A stretch of 64,000 bases of DNA from Coffea arabica (lineage: Eukaryota > Streptophyta > Magnoliopsida > Gentianales > Rubiaceae). The stretch lies in NCBI RefSeq assembly GCF_036785885.1, contig NC_092317.1, forward strand, positions 3,102,501 to 3,166,500. Direction: 5' to 3'. The notes beneath the pieces were generated by a model. That model did not search any database and had not been told where the DNA came from. It was given only the letters and a program-made list of their open reading frames with translations. Shown in pieces: positions 32,894 to 44,491 of the stretch. The position numbers and the translations under genes were made by a program. The first letter of the stretch is position 1, and each line of letters opens with the position of its first letter.

Positions 32894-35077
32894 TTTTAGT
32901 ATATGATATTCACACAACAAAAAGCAAATATTGGACAACTAAAGACCAATACCACACCGGTGTATGTTTAAAATTTTGACAGTAGTAATGAAATTATTCT
33001 ATAAAAAAAAGTAAAATAAAAATTTAAACACTAGAATTTTCTATTCTACTGCATCATATATACGAAACCTACTGTAGCAGCAACTACATAGTAAAAAAAA
33101 AAACTTTAAATAGTTTAGACAAGATAACTTAAATTTTAAGCACAGATAAAATACTTTTTGACAAGAACTGTTATTTTGCAATTGTTTCTCCACATCTCCA
33201 CTTCCAAGGATATTTGCATAGTTTTTTTTGGCATAGTTAATTTAATTGGGATCGCCTTAGATTTGCAAATAAAAAAGTTTTCTGCCGAGCTCAAGGGAGC
33301 AGACTTTGAAAATTTAAGGGGCAAATTCGAGAAATAAATTTAGAGAGGGCTCGATCAATGCAACCCAGAAGTTGTTAGATGTCCAATTCCAATTTGGATT
33401 GAGTAAGATGTATATGGCGTGACAAACCCTCGTCTAGTTAATGTGCTATGGGCCTTTTACACCAACGCAATGGGCCTTTGGCCCTCCATTGCACAGAAAA
33501 AAGAAAAAAAAAAGAAAAATTTATGTCTTTTAAAAATGGGATAATTTTAGAAACCTCCTTAAAAGATTTGTGATAAATAGTACCCTTAAATTTTAAAAGG
33601 ATCGCTTACCTCCCTTATTTTTATTTTTTGTAACATTACCATCCTATCTCAAAATATATTATTAAAAAACTCATTTGTGGATAAAGAATATATTTTCATT
33701 TCAATATTGCCTTTTTCATGTGAACCATTCTGTTTATCTAACAAATATAGTTAATCTCTTAACTTTTGAACACTTCAATGATGTGATTTTTTAATTAGAA
33801 TCACAAAGTGTTGATAAGATTTGAAAGACCTATTAATAATTTCATGTCATCAGTTTGCATAAGAAATATGAAAATTTTTTAAATTCTAAATAATTATGAA
33901 AAAATTTAAAATTTGTCTGAGAATTTTACAAGAAAGATAATAGCATTTTGCACCTTAAAAACACATCAAATGTGTTTTCAAATTTATAGTTAAGAATTTT
34001 ATCTTATTTGAGTTTTCAAGTCATTAATCTAGTCAAAGGATTAGAAAACTCGAAAAAAATTGTATATAATTCATAAATCCTTAAGTTCATCCATAAATAC
34101 GACAGGAAAGAAAGGAACACCCTCTAGCATATGTCTATTATCTGACATTGAGTTGGCATGTAAATGAAGGCAATAGCTGTACTTGGTCTTTTACTTCCTT
34201 CTTTGCATCCATTCGTCCTTTCATGTAAGCTTACCTTCTGCTTATACAAGGCCTTAATTTTATAGGGAAAGTACTAAACATAGATAGCTTTTCTTGCTGC
34301 TATTACTAGAGCATGAGTTCTTTTTTTTTCTCCTGCGATTTAGAGAGAAGAGAGAACAAGAGTGCAACTCTTCTTGAATGTTTGAATACCTAAATCAAAA
34401 GTTACAACGAAGAACAGAATAGTGAAGTGAGCAGGGGAACAGTAAAGTATAGGGGCCAGCTTCATGCTCCTATTGGTGAAAAACCATAAAAGAGTCTTAA
34501 TATAGAGTATCGCTAAGTTGCAGCAAATTATGTTCTGATTATCTTGTATACCTTTTCAAGTGACAGTTACTTGAAAGTTTTCAAGAATTTGCCTTAAAAT
34601 GAAGAGCTGTCGAGCATGAGTACTATTGTGGCCATGTTAGGCCTTTCCTCAATGTCTTCTTGAGCACAGAGTAAGCCTATCTAGCAACATCTTATTAGAT
34701 GCAAATATGAATATTTGCATCCAAAGATGGTGAATTTTGGTATAGCATTGACCTTTTTAGATCGCGATGGATAATTCTAAGTAGTGTGTCTTCATGTAGA
34801 TAAAGAAGTCTTTGGACCTTCCTTCTATGATCTCATATTGTGTTGACCAGTCCATTGTCTAGTGCTTGTCTTTGCCTATATCATCATGACACTAAAAACT
34901 TCCTCATTAACCTCGCAAAGTATGATAAAGCTTTCCACAGGGTTACTATCTTTCATCATTTCTGTATGCTTTGATGCATTTAATGAGGTATTTCTTACTA
35001 ATGTGGTCACTAATGAAAGGAAATTAGAAGGGAAAAATAGAAAAATAGAAGCACGGATTAAAACAGACAAAAAATAT
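32894..35077. other. AT-rich intergenic with diverged repeats
   Basis: No gene is supported. 33170-33420 is a diverged copy of 16150-16410. At 33538 a GGGATAATTTTAGAAACCTC end of the family seen at 17270 appears, with no matching right end found. 34140-34860 contains decayed text that resembles no family I know. Confidence 0.4.
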
Positions 35078-36506
35078 GGCTTCATTTGGATTAATTGTTT
35101 TTGAAGGTGTTTTTGAAATATTTTACTATAACAGTGTATACGAAAAACTTTTTACTGTAGATATTTTTGGAGGGATTTTTGAAATATATTTTGAAGTACT
35201 TTTTAAAATTAAAATACTTTTTAAAAATTAATACTACTACTCATAACTAGAGGTGGCAAATCAACCCACTTAACTAAATTTACCCATACCCGCCCATGAA
35301 TATATGGGTATGGGTATCTTAAATTTTTGTATATGGGTATAAATGGGTTACCCAATAATACCCATTTATTAAATGGGTATTATTGGGTAACCTATCAAAT
35401 CCAATTAACCCATTTAGAATTCTCTTCCCCCCAAGTCTCTTCTTTTCCCCCACCTTTTTTTTTCAAATTTTTCATTTTGTCATGATGTTAACTACTTTTG
35501 TTTCATTATTATTATTATTATTATTATTTGTTGGTTTTATCTTATTATTTTATTTTCTCTTAGTTTGTTAACTTGCTCATTTTTTAGCATTACCAATTTA
35601 TGATAAATTTTAGCCTATTTTTTTATCTTTATAAAATGAAATTTTAAATTTATATATGAAAAAAATGTTAGGGGTTCAAAATTTTTGGATTAAGTTTTTA
35701 TATTAATTTTTATAGTACTTAGTTCAAATTTTTATATTCTTATTATTCAATTATTAAATAATAGGTAATTTTGTGACATAGAGTATAAATGAAAAAAAAT
35801 TGGTAATTAAGTTTATTGAACAATATAAGTAAATATTTAAAACTAATGATGGGTACAAAGAGTGGTATAAATTGATAACTTAGTTTGCAAAAATGAATTT
35901 AAATGAGTTTACAAAAAGTTAAAATAAATAGGTTATGAATGGGTAATTAGGTTACCCAATTCATTTTTTGACTTACTCATTTATACCCATCTAATTAAAT
36001 GGGTATAAATGAGTTGACTCACTTATACCCATTACCCATTTTACCCAACCCAAACCCGCCCAAGTCACCCATTTTGACACCTCTACTCATAACCATCCCC
36101 ACCACAGCCATCCCCTCCCTCTTCCGTCTCCCATCCCTTTCCCCTCCACTCCCAGTCTTCCCCTATCCCTCTCGATTTGGTCGCGGCTAAATCGCGACCA
36201 AAAAGTACTAAACCTTCTAGTCGCGATCTACACACAACTAGATCACGGCCTCTGATCGAGACTAGATCGAGAGAGGGAGGGGAGGGCCCGAGAGTGGCAG
36301 GGAAAGGAAGGAAAGGGAAATAGGGGTTGAGGAAGGAGAAGGGAGGTGGTGGTAAGAAAGGAGTATTGGTGGTAGTGGGTGAGGGTGGTGATAGTAAAAA
36401 ATGTTGTAGAATTTATTTTTTAAAATTTTTTGTGTGTGTATTTGTAAGTTATTTTTGATATGTTGTATGGATAGGATGTTTTTTTAGTTATTTTTGTTTG
36501 TGTATT
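35078..36506. mobile_element. Foldback element, copy B, split by a hAT-type insert
   Basis: It starts GGCTTCATTTGGATTAATTG and has the same TTACTATAACAGTGTATA block as copy A. After the 838-bp insert at 35248-36085 it resumes with a pyrimidine-rich arm, a GGTCGCGGCTAAATCGCGACC hairpin core near 36179-36199 and a purine-rich arm. Its right end matches the left end of copy A in inverse (GTATGGATAG..TTTTTGTTTGTGTATT) but is truncated. Confidence 0.5.
35248..36085. mobile_element. Non-autonomous hAT-type element
   Basis: The ends are TAGAGGTGGCAAATC and, read inward from the right, TAGAGGTGTCAAAATGGG. Flanks at 35240-35247 and 36086-36093 are both CTCATAAC, a perfect 8-bp target duplication diagnostic of hAT. 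The 838-bp interior is AT-rich with many ATGGGTA words near both ends and no transposase. Confidence 0.85.
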
Positions 36507-37644
36507 CTTATAACATTAGTAGTCAAGACTTCTGTTTGGAACACATTCATAGATAAGAGTCTTCTTTTCTCCTTCCAGGCAATAGCCCAGTACTCGTACC
36601 AAATTCTTGTGTTGAAGCTTTGCAATCAGGAGAATTTCATTTTTAAATTCTTCGAACTGAACTTTTAGATAGCCTCTTCATAGCTATCTCTTGTCTATTA
36701 GGAAGTGTATGCTTTGAGCATATAAGAAAAAAATAATTGTAAGAACAATTTATCTCTCAGCATGTGCCTTGAGAATCCAATAAAAGACCAATATATAAGC
36801 ATTATTGCAATGAATCACCAAATAATCCAGTACTTTTGTAAACTGATCCAAATTCACCTCCTTCAATCCTGTTACCAAAGATCAAAATTGTTTGTTACAT
36901 TTTATTTTAGAAATCATATTGTTATTTTTTTATAAATTGTTTTTTTTTATCATTCAAATTTAGGAATTTAAAAAAGAAAGTTTTCGCGGGCGAATATTTA
37001 CTCTTCCATTTCAATTTTAGGATTATCTCGTTACTTCTCAGAATAGATGAATTGGTCTCCGGTTTGTTCCGCCATCCCGACTGGCGAATTATTAAGATTC
37101 ATTTTAATAAAATCTTTTGGATTCACAGTTTCCATCGTTCCCATCACTTCTTACTTTAATGTTTAGGTCCAAATTTTACAACGGAGCTTAGTAATGAAAT
37201 TTGTTCTTGAGTCAATTTTCTTAGTCTTTATTGTCTCGAAGCTCTTTATTTTTTTTTGTTTTATTCTATAATGTTCTACTATAAAATGTTCTATAAGAAG
37301 AGTCATTTAATTATGGATGAATCAGTATTGATGCTTTATTACACTGCCTTTTATGAGATCACTCATAGACCTTATATATTGGAATTCTATATCATAGATA
37401 TTTTTTCTCTTTCTTTCATCCTTCCATTTATCCACAGCTTTCTTCTCTATTTTGGTTTCTAACTTAAAATCATATTTATTTTTGCAAGAACATAAAAAAA
37501 ATTTCAGTTGTTGCAAGGATGTGATATATCGGTCACATCTTAACTGGTTCTTTAGCTTTAGATCGAGATAATGCGAAGTGATGGGTTGGTTATTAGGGGG
37601 CCAATTTTTTGAGTTCTAACCCTAAAAAAATCAACGAGTCACAC

Positions 37645-37653
37645 ACTAAGCAT
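37645..37653 (-). pseudogene. rpl16: Plastid rpl16 exon 1 in the nuclear insertion
   Basis: ATGCTTAGT is followed by GTGTGACTCGTTG, the known 9-bp first exon of plastid rpl16 and the 5' end of its group II intron (GTGYG). The intron continues leftward to about 36966; exon 2 is absent. Confidence 0.85.
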
Positions 37654-37779
37654 AGCAATTTTCTCAAATGATTAATCGAATTTTTATTCAACCTTATAGA
37701 ATTAAAACTAGTTTTGAGAAAAAGAATGAAGAGGTCTAGCTTTCTAAATTATATAGAAGGAAAAGTCAAAGTTTATTTA

Positions 37780-38175
37780 TTATTCCTCGTCTATAAATAT
37801 CCAATTTTTTATGCCTAATACACCATAGATAGTTCGAACTGTATAGGAACAATAATCAATTTTAGCTCGAATGGTTTGTAGAGGAACCCTACCCCTTCTA
37901 ATCTATTCGACGCGTGCAATTTCTTTTCCGTCGATACGACCTGCAATTTGGACTTGAATTCCCTTTGTATTTGTTTGTTCAGTTAATTCAATAGCCTTTT
38001 TCATTGCTTTTCGAAATGAAACTCTATTCTTTAATTGCCCAGCTATATATTCTGCAAGAATATTAGGGTTTCCATAAGGTTTTGCAATTTTTGTGATAGC
38101 AATGTTAAATTTTCTGTTCACAGAATTACATTTTTTTTGTAGATTCGTCTGTAATTCTTCGATTCCTCGTGGTTG
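37780..38175 (-). pseudogene. rps3: Truncated plastid rps3 in the nuclear insertion
   Basis: The minus strand encodes the C-terminal part of plastid ribosomal protein S3 from PRGIEELQ through [20 protein letters not shown] and [13 protein letters not shown] to the natural stop at 37782-37780. A Trp codon has become TAG at 37905-37903, a G-to-A change on the coding strand, and the next residues also show substitutions. The N-terminal third is missing. G-to-A and C-to-T drift is typical of methylated nuclear copies of plastid DNA. It is not functional. Confidence 0.9.
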
Positions 38176-38529
38176 ATTACCAGGTTGCAACAAACAATTC
38201 AGGTTGCAATTTAGGTTGTAGAAGGAACTGCAATTATATATAGAACCATTCCCATTCGTTTTACTTTTCCACCTTAAAATTACCAGTATTTTTTGCTATG
38301 GTTTTGTATCTTGTCCTGATCTACTTGTTGTCAAACAGTAGATCAAGATGAATATCAAACTGGCAAGAAAGACTGATAACAATAGCGACTATGACCCGAC
38401 TTTTACAATAGTGCAATGATAGATATCATCCTTTCTTTACCACCGCAGCACTACTAACAAGGCATAATCAAATTAAAATTTTTTTTGACTCTTTAGTGGT
38501 AAGTAGAGTCCTACACGAGTTAGTGTTCA

Positions 38530-38920
38530 ACTCACACAACCATCGAAACCATTTGCATTTTCAATATCATCATCCTTGAAGCCATCATTGGTATTCTCAC
38601 AATCATTATCGCGTTGTGCCTTAACGGAATCAATGTGCTCATTCAAAAAAGCTTTCTCACTATCCAGATTTACTCCAAACTCAGAAGAAAGTTGGTCTTG
38701 GATAGATTTTCAACTAGCAATGAACCAATCACAGTCCTGAAGGATCCCATAAAGCCTTTCGACAAGCCTTGGCCAATCAATTCCATCAACAAGATTAATG
38801 TTTTATGCAACTTCAGCAGATGCCTTGCCATTATTATCAGGGGGGAGGGTTGGCTGATCACCATCAGTAGCATCACCACCATCAATGATTTCCAAGTCAA
38901 TAGCTTGAACACTAAATGAG
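38530..38920 (-). pseudogene. Broken gene, downstream part
   Basis: The minus strand reads FSVQAIDLEIIDGGDATDGD, then WPRLVERLYGILQDCDWFIA and NLDSEKAFLNEHIDSVKAQR, with an in-frame TAA at 38805-38803 and TGA at 38712-38710. The acidic, protein-like text is in frame with the upstream part at 40217-40605 once the solo LTR is removed. I do not recognise the protein family. Undetected introns cannot be excluded at the two stops. Confidence 0.4.
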
Positions 38921-40216
38921 TTATATGTTACATTTTTGTCATTAATTTTATGATTATTTTCCTCTTTATTTTACCAAATATTGTATTAATTGATAGATTC
39001 TACTTATATTTGGTGTTTTGTATTAATTATAGGGCGTTATAATAAAAACTGCTAAAAAGGGATGATTTTCTTGGAATTGATTGTCAACCGCAAGTTTTCT
39101 AATTCAAGATGAAGTCTACGTGGATTATTGACGGAAGATTAGGAAATTACCATTTTTCTTAAATATTTTATTTAGAAAACAATTGGTATTATTTTTGGAG
39201 TTATGTTTTTCAATTAGAATTCTAGTTTTAGTTGCTGAAATGAGAGGTCGAATTTGTTATTAATTGGTAGTCATTTAGGTTTCTTATGATCATCTGTGTG
39301 GGGACTGTCACAATAGGGAGAACGGCAGTTTAGCCTCTCAATTTGTCTTGCTTTTATTAGTTTTAGAGGAAAACTAATTGCAGCGAGGTTCCATGGAGTC
39401 TAGCGGAATTTCTTCTAGGATGCGTAACTAAATCTCCATTTTCTAATAAAGGAACAACGGAGGTTTTGGTTCATCTAAAAATTGTGAGATCGAATTAATT
39501 TTATTTATTACTCTTATTTACTAGTATTTGCATATTCTCTGATTGTAGTGCTTATGGTTATTTTATTAATTGAGTATTCTAAATCCGGACGTTGAATTAA
39601 TTTAGCAATTTAATGTCAATTGAAGCGTTAAATCCGTAATTGTTTAATTACTCTAAAATAATGACAACTGGCATGATTGAATTTGTGTCAGGGGAATACG
39701 CGGGTTAATCTAAAATAACCGTGGTAGTGTGTTATTTGGATAGAATAGACCTCCTCTAATATGTAAGGCAATTAGAAAATTAAATCTTACGGGCGTACTT
39801 AAGATTATTTTTCGATTAGAGTAATGATTAACGGACGTACCTTAATCACCAACACAGTAAGGAGGAGTTGACTGTCATTATTTGTTTGGCAGTTATAATT
39901 TATTTATTAGTCAATAATTAGAATTATCTCTGTATCGATGATCAATTAGGTAAACTATTGCCGAAATTATTTCTTGACTAGAGTTTAGTTATTATTAATT
40001 TGGTTTTAATAATTTGTCATTTAATTTTTAGTTGACTATTTATTTTTATTTGAACCATTTAATTATTACCAAGAAAAACCCCCCTTTGTTAGTTTGAATT
40101 TCAAAAGAGACAAATAATCTCAATCCCTGTGGATTCGATCCTACTTATCACTCTCTACAGAAATTATATTTTGTTTGAATAGGTATTTATTATTGTACAA
40201 GTTTAACAGCCTATCA
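38921..40216. mobile_element. Solo LTR, 1296 bp
   Basis: Flanked by ATGAG at 38916-38920 and 40217-40221, a perfect 5-bp target duplication. The right end AACAGCCTATCA is an LTR terminus; the left end TTATATG suggests an original TG mutated to TT. The text near the right end (CCCTGTGGATTCGATCCTAC) is a familiar segment of long plant LTRs. No internal region or second LTR is present, so it arose by LTR-LTR recombination. Confidence 0.7.
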
Positions 40217-40605
40217 ATGAGTTGTTTGAATCTGCAATGATTTTACAGATAGATCCCTCTTCGACAACACGAGATCCAAAAGTTACCCGGAACAATGGTA
40301 TAACTTTTGCTATTGAAATAATGCAAGTTATAGCACACTTTGACCAAATGCAGAAATAGTAAACACAAAGCACGTTTGTGTTGTCTGTTAGCATCACCAA
40401 ATTGCTAGCCCCCTCAACCAGCAACTTCTTACACTCTATCTCTGTTGTAGCTAACTGTTCTACAAGAGGTTTCATCGCTACACCAAGGTTTTCGTCCTAC
40501 CCTGCATTCATTAAACCTGCTTGAAGTTGGTTTCAAAGAAGTAGATATTTGGAAATTTTTGACTTGAAGTTATTCCAATCCATCCTAAAAAGTCCTGCGA
40601 ATAGC
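40217..40605 (-). pseudogene. Broken gene, upstream part
   Basis: Fragments on the minus strand include MDWNNFKSKISKYLLL, DENLGVAMKPLVEQLATTEI followed by ECKKLLVEGASN, and RVVEEGSICKIIADSNNS. The last joins in frame to the 38920 side across the solo LTR. Possible introns separate them. Not recognised; probably a decayed low-copy gene. Confidence 0.4.
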
Positions 40606-41100
40606 AAAAGTCATTCAAAAGCCAAGTACTTCCCAATTCTAATTGATATTCGGAACTAATGTCATGGCATGGCCATTCATCAATTACTAATGTGATTCAT
40701 CAAATCTCAACAACAAACAACATTTAACTCCTGCAACACTTAACCGAAGCAAAATTAAGCAAAAGTCAAAAAGCAAGTGCTTCACAATTCTATTTAACAA
40801 ACATCCAAACTGAATTCCAAATTTATTTCTCCAGATCAGTCAATTCCGAACTAATATCATGGCCATTCATCAATGACTAATTCATCAATCTCGACAACAA
40901 ACAAATGACTTTCTAGATTTAACTCCTTGAATACTTAACCAAGGCGCAACCAATCAATAGATTAGAAATGAGATTCCGAAATTCATCAAAAGCATACTTA
41001 ACCGAAGCAAATACTTCACAATTCTAATTAATAACCTTTCAAACTGAATTCTAAACTTATTTCTCCAGATCAGTCAATTCCAAACTATTTTCTTATGAGG
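40606..41100. repeat. Degenerate tandem repeat, about 170-190 bp unit
   Basis: The same word order recurs about three times: CTTCACAATTCTAATT, AAACTGAATTC, TTTCTCCAGATCAGTCAATTC, TCATGGCCATTCATCAAT, ACTTAACCGAAGCAAA. The copies are diverged and non-coding. It may be an old minisatellite in the broken gene's 5' region. Confidence 0.5.
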
Positions 41101-41366
41101 GGTGATTAATAAAAAAATCCATAGAAGAGGCCTATATTTCCATTGATTCATTCTATTGGCCCCAAGCAAATATAATATACGGATATAATTGATTTTGAAA
41201 GGGTTGAAACCCATTTACACGTCAATTATTTTTTGCAAGTTCTTTCTTTTTTTTTTGTGGGAACAATATTGGAAAATTTTCTTCTCCTCAACGAGTATTG
41301 AGTACATCAATTAGACTTTGCATTTTACTCCTCATTTATTCTTCATGAAGACAAAACACACACATA

Positions 41367-43588
41367 TCTTACATATATATAAAAACCTAAGCCTTCTTCT
41401 CCCACGTTGATCCACGTGGCAAAACATGGGAGAGAAGCAACTATTGTGTTTTTTTTTTCTAGCAATAACCTCATAAAGTGTACCCTGATCTAAGCAGTTG
41501 ATAACTATTCTAGGGCATTTTTTTCCTTTTACTTAAAATTACGTGTTTGCCCTTCTAAACATAATAGGCTTCCAGAACAGTAGCTCATTATTTGGGCTGA
41601 ATTTTGGTTTTTCACCTGCACTTTTTTTCCTGTTCATCCGCGTCTTTCCCTTCTTCATCTGTACTATCACTTTTTGCTTCTTTTGACTTTTAGTTTTAGC
41701 CTACCATCTTTCTGCTTCATTCCTGTTTCTTTTCCGTCTATTTCTTTTTCCTCGCATCAGACGAAAGGAAGAAGCTGCAGTTCAACTGCTTTAGCAGATG
41801 GTGTCTTCTCCTTTATTCAATGTCAAATAATTTTTTTTTTTTTTGTAATTTCTTGCTCAGAATTTGCTTACCCACAGGATAATTCTACTTGTAATGAGGA
41901 AAATGGGGAACTTTTGGTTAGACTAGGTTGTACTTCTTGGTCAAAAAATCTGCAAAATTTTCCCCAAATGATGCGTAGCCTTCGGATTCATCTTATAGAT
42001 AATTCTTACAGGATGGCATTTTGGGGAATATTATCCTCCAACTACAGCCGACTTTGTAGCCATGGGGATGCTTTTCTTCTTTGCTTGACTTTTATAGATA
42101 CATTTGAGTCTTGGTTTTGATTGTCAAAATTCATTTTTTTCCTATTTTATTAGTTTCAGTGTACCTGAATGTGTTCTTCTAAACTTTTAATACAAATTTA
42201 GCCCTATTTTTAAATATGATTACGACATGTTTTGATCCTTTCGATATTACTCTAATGACTAAAATAAATTCTTGAGTAATTTTTTTCATTCTCTAAACAT
42301 TCAATGCATTGCTTTTTAGTTTTTTTTTTCTCTTCTTATTTTATGACTGGCGGCATGGAAAGTTTGTAGGAGAGTATTGGAGGATTTGGATTTTTTTTAA
42401 TTTCCCGTCTCCAGAATTCTGTTCCTTCTACTTGAAGTTGGCTTGAAGGTAAGATTTTTCCCCTTTTTCTAACTCTTAAGAAATTTAGTGAATGACTTCT
42501 CATTATGGGGACAACCATTCTACTAAAAGCAATTTGTGTTCTTTGTTCTCTGTTTTACAGATGGCTAGCTGCCATGGAAGCAATCATTCTACTGAAAGCC
42601 ATTTTTACATTTTCTTCTCCGTTGTACAAATGTTCATTTTCTTTCATGTAAAAAATAATATTCTAAGCAGAAGGTGAATAAATGCAATCCCCAGAAACTG
42701 GTATCTTCATTGTAAAGGTATATGAATTTTATACTTTTTAAATGGAAAGGATATTATGTAATTTCATTTAAGAAGTAAGGTTCTACCTTTGCTTCTTTAT
42801 TCTTACTCTTATTGATTAAACATTTACAAATGCAACATAGTATAGGATCTTTTGATCATTTACAGATGCAACATACACTACATAGTATAGGATATTTTGA
42901 TTTTCATTGGAGAGATGCTACTGCTAGAAAGCAATAATTTACGCACTTAATATTTTCCACATCTTGCCAGTAAACGTATTTGGCACGCTATGTTTACAAC
43001 CTGATGACCAATGATGCAAGCAATCCACAAAAGTTTTTCAATTATACCACAAAATCACTGAACTTAATAAAATTTTCTACAAGGATCTCTAATATCGGAT
43101 TTCTTTTCAGCTAAAACTTTAATCCTCTAGCTTAAAAATGCTTTTAAAAAATTTTTAAACTTAAAAAGAAAAAAGAATAGCAAATAACAACAGTATTTAG
43201 GTTGGTATTTCAATTAATAAAAATAAAAAAATAATGTTCATACCTAATATAATATTGTTGAATCAACATTTCTTCAATTTTAATAGGTGGGCGTGAGCTA
43301 TGGTAAACACCTTATTACATGACATACATCTACATAAGAATTGTCACTACTTACAATTTAGGTGCTTTGAATTATATTTTCTACACAATAGGTTGGAAAT
43401 TGGTTGTGCTATTGGATTTAGATGAATGATTATATTTATTTAGTCTGATCAGAATTTTGAACCTTTTCAAATAGGTAATTTATTTCTAATTTAAAATAAG
43501 AATTAGATACAATTGTGCCCAAGTTTAAAAATAAGAGTGTCAAGGAATTTTTCAATATTTGTTACACAATAGATTGGGCATTGGCTAG
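41367..43588 (+). mobile_element. Possible Helitron
   Basis: The left edge is A|TCTTACATATATATAAAA followed by AAGCC and a CCACGTTGATCCACGTGG palindrome. The right edge is TTGGCTAG|T, which fits 5' TC, 3' CTRR and insertion between A and T. A strong 3' hairpin is not obvious. The interior has no Rep/helicase. An ORF at 41674-42120 shows no recognisable protein. Confidence 0.3.
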
Positions 43589-44262
43589 TATATATATATA
43601 TTCGCACACGCTTGTCTCAAATTCATGTCATGAAAATGTAAGAGCACATGTTAGCATTTGAAGTGTTTCACAATTCATAAAACCAGGTACTCACAAATAC
43701 AATCATGGGGCAGCTAGTCCATCGAACCTAATCCCAAAAAGCACGAGACTTTAGACCTATTGATTTTCCCATCATTTTATCTTTTGAGCTTTTTTGATAA
43801 TGCGATGATGACCAAGTTGACATTGACTTGTGTGGGTGCCCAACGTACTACGCCTATGCTCCTTTTTGAATATCGCCGCACCGACTTCAAAGCCCCAAAT
43901 TATGAGTAGTCGATCATAAAGCTGCATGACAAGATAAACAAACATTACAAGGCTTGAATCATAAGCGTGCAGGCCGATTATAATTTTCCGAGGTCCCAAA
44001 ATTTCCAATTCATCTGCCTAACAAGAAATATAAATTGCAAAATAGAAGTTACAATTCTGGAAGTAAATGGAGCTATTTTGTACCAGTGTGCTGCTGATTG
44101 TGATGTATGTCAAGCTAGATTTGGATGAAATTCACACGTCGCTACGCACATTTGAGGTGTCTTCTCGTAGCCCACCACCTCTCAGCCAAAGTGAAATTGA
44201 CATTTTCTTTGGCTTTTTATATCGTTTACAAACCACACGGAGAAACCCGAATTAAGGCCTTG
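43589..44262. other. Weak coding-like remnant, otherwise empty
   Basis: The minus strand at about 43772-44008 has a 78-codon ORF with text such as GPRKIIIGLHAYDSS and ending in HHRIIKKAQKIK. It is compositionally protein-like, but I cannot place it in a family or extend it. Confidence 0.25.
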
Positions 44263-44491
44263 TTTAGCAGCTAAGTTTTTTTTATCAAGTTTATCTGCTA
44301 TAAATTCTTTAAAAACTTTAACTGCAATAATCTTAAAAAAATTTTCAAAATTTTTAAACTATATACTTCAAAATATTAAAAAATTTACACATTTTAAAAA
44401 TTTTTTAAAAAATTCCTACAGTAAACTACAGTAAAGTTTTAGACAAACATCTAAAAAACTCACATGCTAAACCAACGAAGTCTAAGATTTA
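44263..44491. mobile_element. MITE-like inverted-repeat element
   Basis: The left end is GGCCTTGTTTAGCAGCTAAG. The right end read inward is GACTTCGTTGGTTTAGCATG. Both continue to AGTTTTTT. It is AT-rich and non-coding. Confidence 0.45.

Larger units (their letters stand above)
36966..38175 (-). other. Nuclear insertion of plastid DNA (rps3-rpl16 region)
   Basis: In minus orientation this carries two-thirds of plastid rps3, the rps3-rpl16 spacer, the 9-bp first exon of rpl16 and about 680 bp of its group II intron, in plastid order. It breaks off on both sides into nuclear AT-rich DNA, and no other plastid genes adjoin, so it is an NUPT of about 1.2 kb and not plastid genome. The ends are estimated from where plastid-like sequence fades. 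Confidence 0.85.

Noticed and set aside
37903-38193. 96-codon ORF as a functional nuclear ribosomal protein S3 gene
   Set aside because: It lacks the N-terminal third, starts at a chance Met, has no targeting peptide, and ends at a Trp-to-stop change.
41674-42120. 148-codon ORF with a hydrophobic N-terminus
   Set aside because: The apparent signal peptide comes from a T-rich tract; no domain and no neighbouring exons.
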